Position numbers and translations under genes: made by a program. Shown here piece after piece: positions 34,491 to 38,010 of a DNA stretch of 38,010 bases. Below the pieces are notes generated by a model. That model did not search any database and was not told the origin of the DNA. It saw only the letters and a program-made list of their open reading frames with translations. Source of the DNA: Candidatus Aminicenantota bacterium (GTDB lineage: Bacteria; Acidobacteriota; Aminicenantia; Aminicenantales; Saccharicenantaceae); the NCBI GenBank assembly GCA_002877915.1, contig PNJE01000076.1:1-38010 (forward strand). Reading direction: 5' to 3'. Each line of letters starts with the position of its first letter. The stretch's first letter is position 1.

Positions 34491-36458
34491 TCAGATATTA
34501 ATTCTTATGGGCAGGATGATAGTGGTTATGCCTTTCCAGTGTAATTGCTCTTGAATGGTAAAGGCTGTTTCATTGTGGAGCAATCGCCTGACCAGGCCGG
34601 TTTGACGGAAAACCAACTGGCCTAAGAAAACGGTTGAGCGGGGATATTCTTGAACCGTTTTCTCTACCAAGCTGGTAGCGGCTGGAATAATTTCCGGGCT
34701 AAGATCGTATCTGTAAGCCGCGGGGAATCCTAACCTTCTAGTCAGATCAACATATTGTTGAAGCCATTTTTTGGTTTCTGTTTCAATATGCACTACGGGA
34801 TTGGAATCCTTAAAAGCAGAAACATCTACCTCGGCTACGGTTAGAAAAATGAAATTTTTATAAAGTCCTGGGAAATTGCGGATGATCGAGAGAAGGGAAT
34901 GAATGCCAAACCCATTGTAACCGTTGACTAACAGGATAGCTGTCATTTCTTTTGGGTTGGGAGGATTCAGGTTGGGTGAGCCAGAAACAGGAATGTTCAA
35001 TAATTCATCTAAGGATTTCACTCCCTTTCTTACTCTAATGTAATGAGCTCTAATTATGAAGCACAGGGCGACCACCACTGAAGTAATGGCCAGAGTTAGC
35101 CAGCCCCCCAAGGTAAATTTTTCAGAGATAGTCACGGTCAGAATAGTGGCACATACTACCAAACCAATAAGGTGAACAGGAAGATGCTTTTTCCAATTTC
35201 TATCCGTTTTTCGATGGGTGATGAAAAATTTAGACATTCCCAATTCGGAAAGTGAAAAGGTTAGAAACACATTTATAGAATACATCACCACGAGGGTAGA
35301 AATGTGGCCATGGGAGTAAAGAATTAACAGAATGGCCGCCGCTCCCATTATTAAAACTCCGTTCTGAATGGTAAAGCGATTGGAAAGAGAGGCAAAACGC
35401 CGGGGCAACCAGTAATCGAGAGCCATGTTGGCCATCACCCGGGGACCATCGGCAAAACCAGTTTGAGCTGCCACCAGGAGCAAAGCCCCTTCTGAAAAAA
35501 TCGTTAGCATAGCCAGAATTTTCCCCAGGCCAAAGGTTCCAAAAACTTTTTCGGCCAGGATGGCGTTGAGAGTCTTACCTTCTCCCGGAGAAACATTGAG
35601 AAGCAAATAACAAACGAAAATCCCGGCGGCAGTAATGGCCAGAGAGGTGGCCATGTACATCATGGTTTTCTTACCATTTTCTACCCGGGGTTCTCTGAGT
35701 ATTTGCAAACCGTTGGAAACAGCTTCAATCCCGGTAAAAGTGCCGCCGCCCATGGAAAAGGCCTTGAGAAATAATAGAAATAATCCGGTTCGCCCGAGCG
35801 TGGCCAGCCCACTTTGAAAACCGGCCTGAATATTAGAATAAACCTGATGAGCCGCGGGAATATGCCGGAAGATGCCCGACCCGATGAGCAAAAGATGGGT
35901 CAAAACAAATAGCAAAAAAATTGGTGAAAGGGTCGTAATTGATTCTTTAATTCCCCGAAGATTTAGAACGACTAAAAAAACTACGGCCAGGATCTCGAAA
36001 GGAATCTTATAGGCTTGATAGGATAAGGGCAAAAAACTAAATATAGCATCTCCGCAAGAAACGATAGATACAGATACAGTTAGCATATAATCAACCAGAA
36101 GAGCACAGCCCGATAAAACTCCAGCCTTCTCGCCCAAAGTATGGGTAGCGACAATATAGCCACCTCCCCCTGAAGGAAAATATTCAATAATCCTGGAATA
36201 GGCATAAGATATTATGAAAACAGTTAAGGCGGTAGCCAGGGCTAAAAAAATTGCCAGATAAGTATGTTTTCCCAGCACCCGAAAAGCTTCTTCGGGACCA
36301 TAAGACGCCGAGGAAAGACCGTCTGCCCCCAAACCTATCCAGGCCAGCAGGGGAATAAGAGATAATTTATGAAAAAGAGAAGGATCCTTGATGCTTCGTG
36401 GCTTGCCAATTAAAACTTCACTTAGCTTTTGCTTGAGTGGTTTAGAATCGTCATCCAT
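34491..36458 (-). CDS. APC-superfamily transporter resembling KimA, with C-terminal cytoplasmic domain
   Basis: A 655-residue membrane protein. It opens with a cytoplasmic VLIGKPRS segment, then GLGADGLSSASYGPEEAFRVL in TM1, SRIIEYFPSGGGGYIVA, LLVDYMLTVSVSIV and LNLRGIKES. These match the layout of KimA-type high-affinity potassium importers, which are proton-coupled members of the APC fold. About 12 helices end near residue 465. The last 150 residues form an alpha/beta domain (AILLVNGYNGFGIHSLL to WKGITTIILPIRI), perhaps a nucleotide-sensing regulator as seen on KimA relatives. An amino-acid permease is the alternative. AGGA lies 8 bases before the ATG. Confidence 0.8.
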   Translation of the reverse strand: MDDDSKPLKQKLSEVLIGKPRSIKDPSLFHKLSLIPLLAWIGLGADGLSSASYGPEEAFRVLGKHTYLAIFLALATALTVFIISYAYSRIIEYFPSGGGGYIVATHTLGEKAGVLSGCALLVDYMLTVSVSIVSCGDAIFSFLPLSYQAYKIPFEILAVVFLVVLNLRGIKESITTLSPIFLLFVLTHLLLIGSGIFRHIPAAHQVYSNIQAGFQSGLATLGRTGLFLLFLKAFSMGGGTFTGIEAVSNGLQILREPRVENGKKTMMYMATSLAITAAGIFVCYLLLNVSPGEGKTLNAILAEKVFGTFGLGKILAMLTIFSEGALLLVAAQTGFADGPRVMANMALDYWLPRRFASLSNRFTIQNGVLIMGAAAILLILYSHGHISTLVVMYSINVFLTFSLSELGMSKFFITHRKTDRNWKKHLPVHLIGLVVCATILTVTISEKFTLGGWLTLAITSVVVALCFIIRAHYIRVRKGVKSLDELLNIPVSGSPNLNPPNPKEMTAILLVNGYNGFGIHSLLSIIRNFPGLYKNFIFLTVAEVDVSAFKDSNPVVHIETETKKWLQQYVDLTRRLGFPAAYRYDLSPEIIPAATSLVEKTVQEYPRSTVFLGQLVFRQTGLVRRLLHNETAFTIQEQLHWKGITTIILPIRINI

Positions 36459-36515
36459 ATTTTTATCCTAATTTTTCTCTTTCTTGGAGCGACCGGCTTA
36501 CCTAATTTCTACATA

Positions 36516-36544
36516 ATTTTATATTTGAATATTGAGAATTGCAA
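36516..36544 (-). promoter_or_regulatory. Promoter of the KimA-like gene
   Basis: On the minus strand TTGCAA (36539-36544), a 17-base spacer and TAAAAT (36516-36521). It gives a leader of about 50 bases. No ydaO-type c-di-AMP riboswitch of expected length can fit in that leader. Confidence 0.5.
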
Positions 36545-36958
36545 GGAAGGGGACCTACTTGAGGAGCCTGGGATTTGAAATTGGATTAAGTAATAGGGGG
36601 AGTTTGACCTTGCTCGGCTTTCAGGGTTTTATTTTAGAGGTTCGTCCGACATTTCTGTGGGGGCTGAGGGAATTAATAAGATGATGTTGGCTCTTAGGTT
36701 AAATGGATGACAGAAAAACTGCTCAAAAAAAATAATATCCGGGAAACAGATAAGATGTTATTCACCCTGCTATATCTAATATCAGTTAGCCAGATAGTTT
36801 ATGCTTTTTGAGATTTTTTTCTTCCTCTTTCCCATAAAAAACCCGGAATAACCATTTTATATTTAGTTATTAGGTGCGGAATTTTCAAACTTTTCTTATA
36901 TTTTTATTCATTTTTTATTCATGGTTATCGGAATTATCGATTAAATTTTTACTGGGCG
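36545..36958. other. AT-rich divergent intergenic region
   Basis: Some 410 bases between the KimA-like gene and the serine dehydratase promoter. Only very short frames occur, none with a ribosome-binding site. I recognise no RNA gene or repeat. Confidence 0.5.
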
Positions 36959-36987
36959 TTGACATAGCTATCTGGAGCGATTAATAT
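36959..36987 (+). promoter_or_regulatory. Strong promoter of serine dehydratase, start point at the ATG
   Basis: TTGACA (36959-36964), a 17-base spacer and TAATAT (36982-36987). Transcription should begin near 36994, within the tandem ATG-ATG at 36993-36998. The GGAG at 36974-36977 lies in the spacer and would not be in the mRNA. Confidence 0.7.
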
Positions 36988-36992
36988 GGCTG

Positions 36993-38010
36993 ATGATGAA
37001 AGCAATATCTATTTTTAACGACGTTATCGGGCCAATAATGCGCGGACCTTCTTCCTCGCATACAGCGGCCTCTTATCGGCTTGGCTTTTTAGCCAGAAAT
37101 TTATTGGGAGAAGAACCTGTAGAAGCGCGGGTGATTTTCGACTCAAATGGCTCCTATGCCCGGGTTTATCGCGAGCAGAATTCGGACCTGGCTTTTGCGG
37201 CCGGATTTCTGGGATGGGAAATAACCGACGCCCGATTTTTTCAGGCACTAAAGCTGGCTTCAGCCTCAGGACATAAATTTGATTTTGTCATTGGACCCGT
37301 CAAGTCAGCTGACCATCCTAACACGGTCCGGATTGAGCTCAGCTCAAAATCAGGGCGGCGGCTGGTAATTGTGGGCAAATCAATAGGCGGTGGAGCGGTT
37401 GAAATCACAGAGCTAAACGGATGGCCGCTACTGCTCTCCGGGGATTATTATGAAACTTTGCTGGAAACACCAGTGGAAATGGAAGCTGAGGTAAAAAATA
37501 TTCTTGGAACACCTGGCCAAAAGGTGGCCAAATTTGAGGCAATAAAAACAACACAAAAATCACAACGTATTTTAATTCATCTGGCTGACTATAAGCCTCT
37601 TCCAGCCGAGATTGAGCCACAACTAAAAAAGCTAAAAGGTCTTAATTTATGGAAATGTCCTCCAGTCTCTTTTGTCGTGAAGGGGAAGTCTCTATTTCGT
37701 TCGGCGGAAGAAATAGTTAATCTAGCCACTTCATCTGGAGAATCTCTTGGCCAGCTCGGTTGTCGGTATGAAGCTGAGCTTTTGGGCCGAAAGGAAGAAG
37801 ATATCCTGGCCGAGATGACCCGTCGGTTAAAAATTATGCGGGATTCGGTGCAAAATGGTTTAAAATCAGAATCTTTAAGGCTTCAGCTTCTCGAGCCGAC
37901 GGCGGCTAAAATTTATATGACTGAGAAAACAGGAAAGCTCACTGGAGGACGCTTAACGCGGGCAGCCATCAGGGCACTGGCGGCTGAACATGTAGCAGCT
38001 TCCGGAGGAG
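36993..38010 (+). CDS. sdaA: L-serine dehydratase (Fe-S type), fused beta-alpha form, 3' end outside window
   Basis: An open frame of 339 residues continues past the window end. It begins AISIFNDVIGPIMRGPSSSHTAASYRLG, whose core IGPIMRGPSSSHTA is the beta-domain signature of iron-sulfur serine dehydratases that turn L-serine into pyruvate and ammonia. An ACT-like segment follows (LIHLADYKPLP region), then the alpha domain begins near residue 235 (SAEEIVNLATSSGESLG). The catalytic cluster cysteines would lie beyond 38010. The start is the tandem ATG at 36993/36996. No Shine-Dalgarno site is placed to serve it, and the promoter suggests a leaderless message. Confidence 0.88.
   Translation, partial: MMKAISIFNDVIGPIMRGPSSSHTAASYRLGFLARNLLGEEPVEARVIFDSNGSYARVYREQNSDLAFAAGFLGWEITDARFFQALKLASASGHKFDFVIGPVKSADHPNTVRIELSSKSGRRLVIVGKSIGGGAVEITELNGWPLLLSGDYYETLLETPVEMEAEVKNILGTPGQKVAKFEAIKTTQKSQRILIHLADYKPLPAEIEPQLKKLKGLNLWKCPPVSFVVKGKSLFRSAEEIVNLATSSGESLGQLGCRYEAELLGRKEEDILAEMTRRLKIMRDSVQNGLKSESLRLQLLEPTAAKIYMTEKTGKLTGGRLTRAAIRALAAEHVAASGG

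Noticed and set aside
36986-37018. A 10-codon frame (MADDESNIYF) with a GGAG 9 bases upstream, overlapping the serine dehydratase start
   Set aside because: Its ATG lies inside the -10 box of the strong promoter, so it would not be in the transcript.
1-38010. CRISPR arrays, tRNA genes, insertion sequences and attachment sites
   Set aside because: No spaced direct repeats, cloverleaf-like segments, transposase motifs or terminal repeats were found by reading.

Overview
The window looks like a chromosomal segment of a Gram-negative, probably anaerobic, amino-acid-fermenting bacterium. Supporting signs are a tryptophanase, a two-gene indolepyruvate (aryl-pyruvate) oxidoreductase, an ADP-forming acyl-CoA synthetase, a serine dehydratase of the iron-sulfur type (N-terminal part only), a lipid-anchored membrane-fusion protein feeding an ABC exporter, and a Tat-exported family GH109-like protein. 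Base composition is moderate in genes and strongly AT-rich between them. A lineage such as Aminicenantota would fit, but that is a guess from gene content, not a measurement.

Layout. 1-175: end of a PfkB-type sugar kinase. 229-1611 (+): tryptophanase, convergent with a TrpB2-type tryptophan synthase beta chain (1927-3207, -), which has a long leader holding a terminator-like hairpin. 3689-5065 (+): Tat-exported Gfo/Idh/MocA protein of the GH109 type. 5347-11162 (+): TetR regulator, HlyD-type lipoprotein, two separate ABC ATPases and two ABC-2 permeases, in the same order as E. coli ybhG-F-S-R. 11223-15229 (-): the conserved yebC-ruvC-ruvA-ruvB-queA block. 15569-18078 (+): a copper P-type ATPase with a one-base frameshift in its second metal-binding domain, followed by a 31-codon membrane peptide. 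18445-21072 (-): exported protein of unknown function and an APC permease. 21216-22361 (+): membrane diguanylate cyclase. 22516-23403 (+): FolD. 23557-26191 (-): Rrf2-type Fe-S regulator, ResB and CcsA (cytochrome c maturation system II). 26383-31149 (+): iorA, iorB and an ADP-forming acyl-CoA synthetase. 31289-34318 (-): large receiver/multi-PAS/HisKA_2 kinase. 34491-36458 (-): KimA/APC-like transporter. 36993-38010 (+, runs off the end): L-serine dehydratase.

How the genes work together. IorAB can convert aryl-2-oxoacids to aryl-CoA esters and the neighbouring synthetase can recover ATP from them. Tryptophanase and serine dehydratase feed pyruvate, and TrpB2 can run indole plus serine back to tryptophan. 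The Rrf2 regulator sits divergently from iorAB and at the head of the ResB/CcsA operon, so it may link redox or Fe-S state to both.

Points most worth a second look: two genes (tetR and serine dehydratase) whose start codons coincide with the predicted transcription start of an excellent promoter (leaderless messages); matched degeneracy of the two ABC ATPases in a single composite ATP site; an IorA without its usual C-terminal ferredoxin domain; the broken or recoded copA; and the hairpin leader of trpB2. No CRISPR array, tRNA, rRNA, insertion sequence or phage gene was seen.
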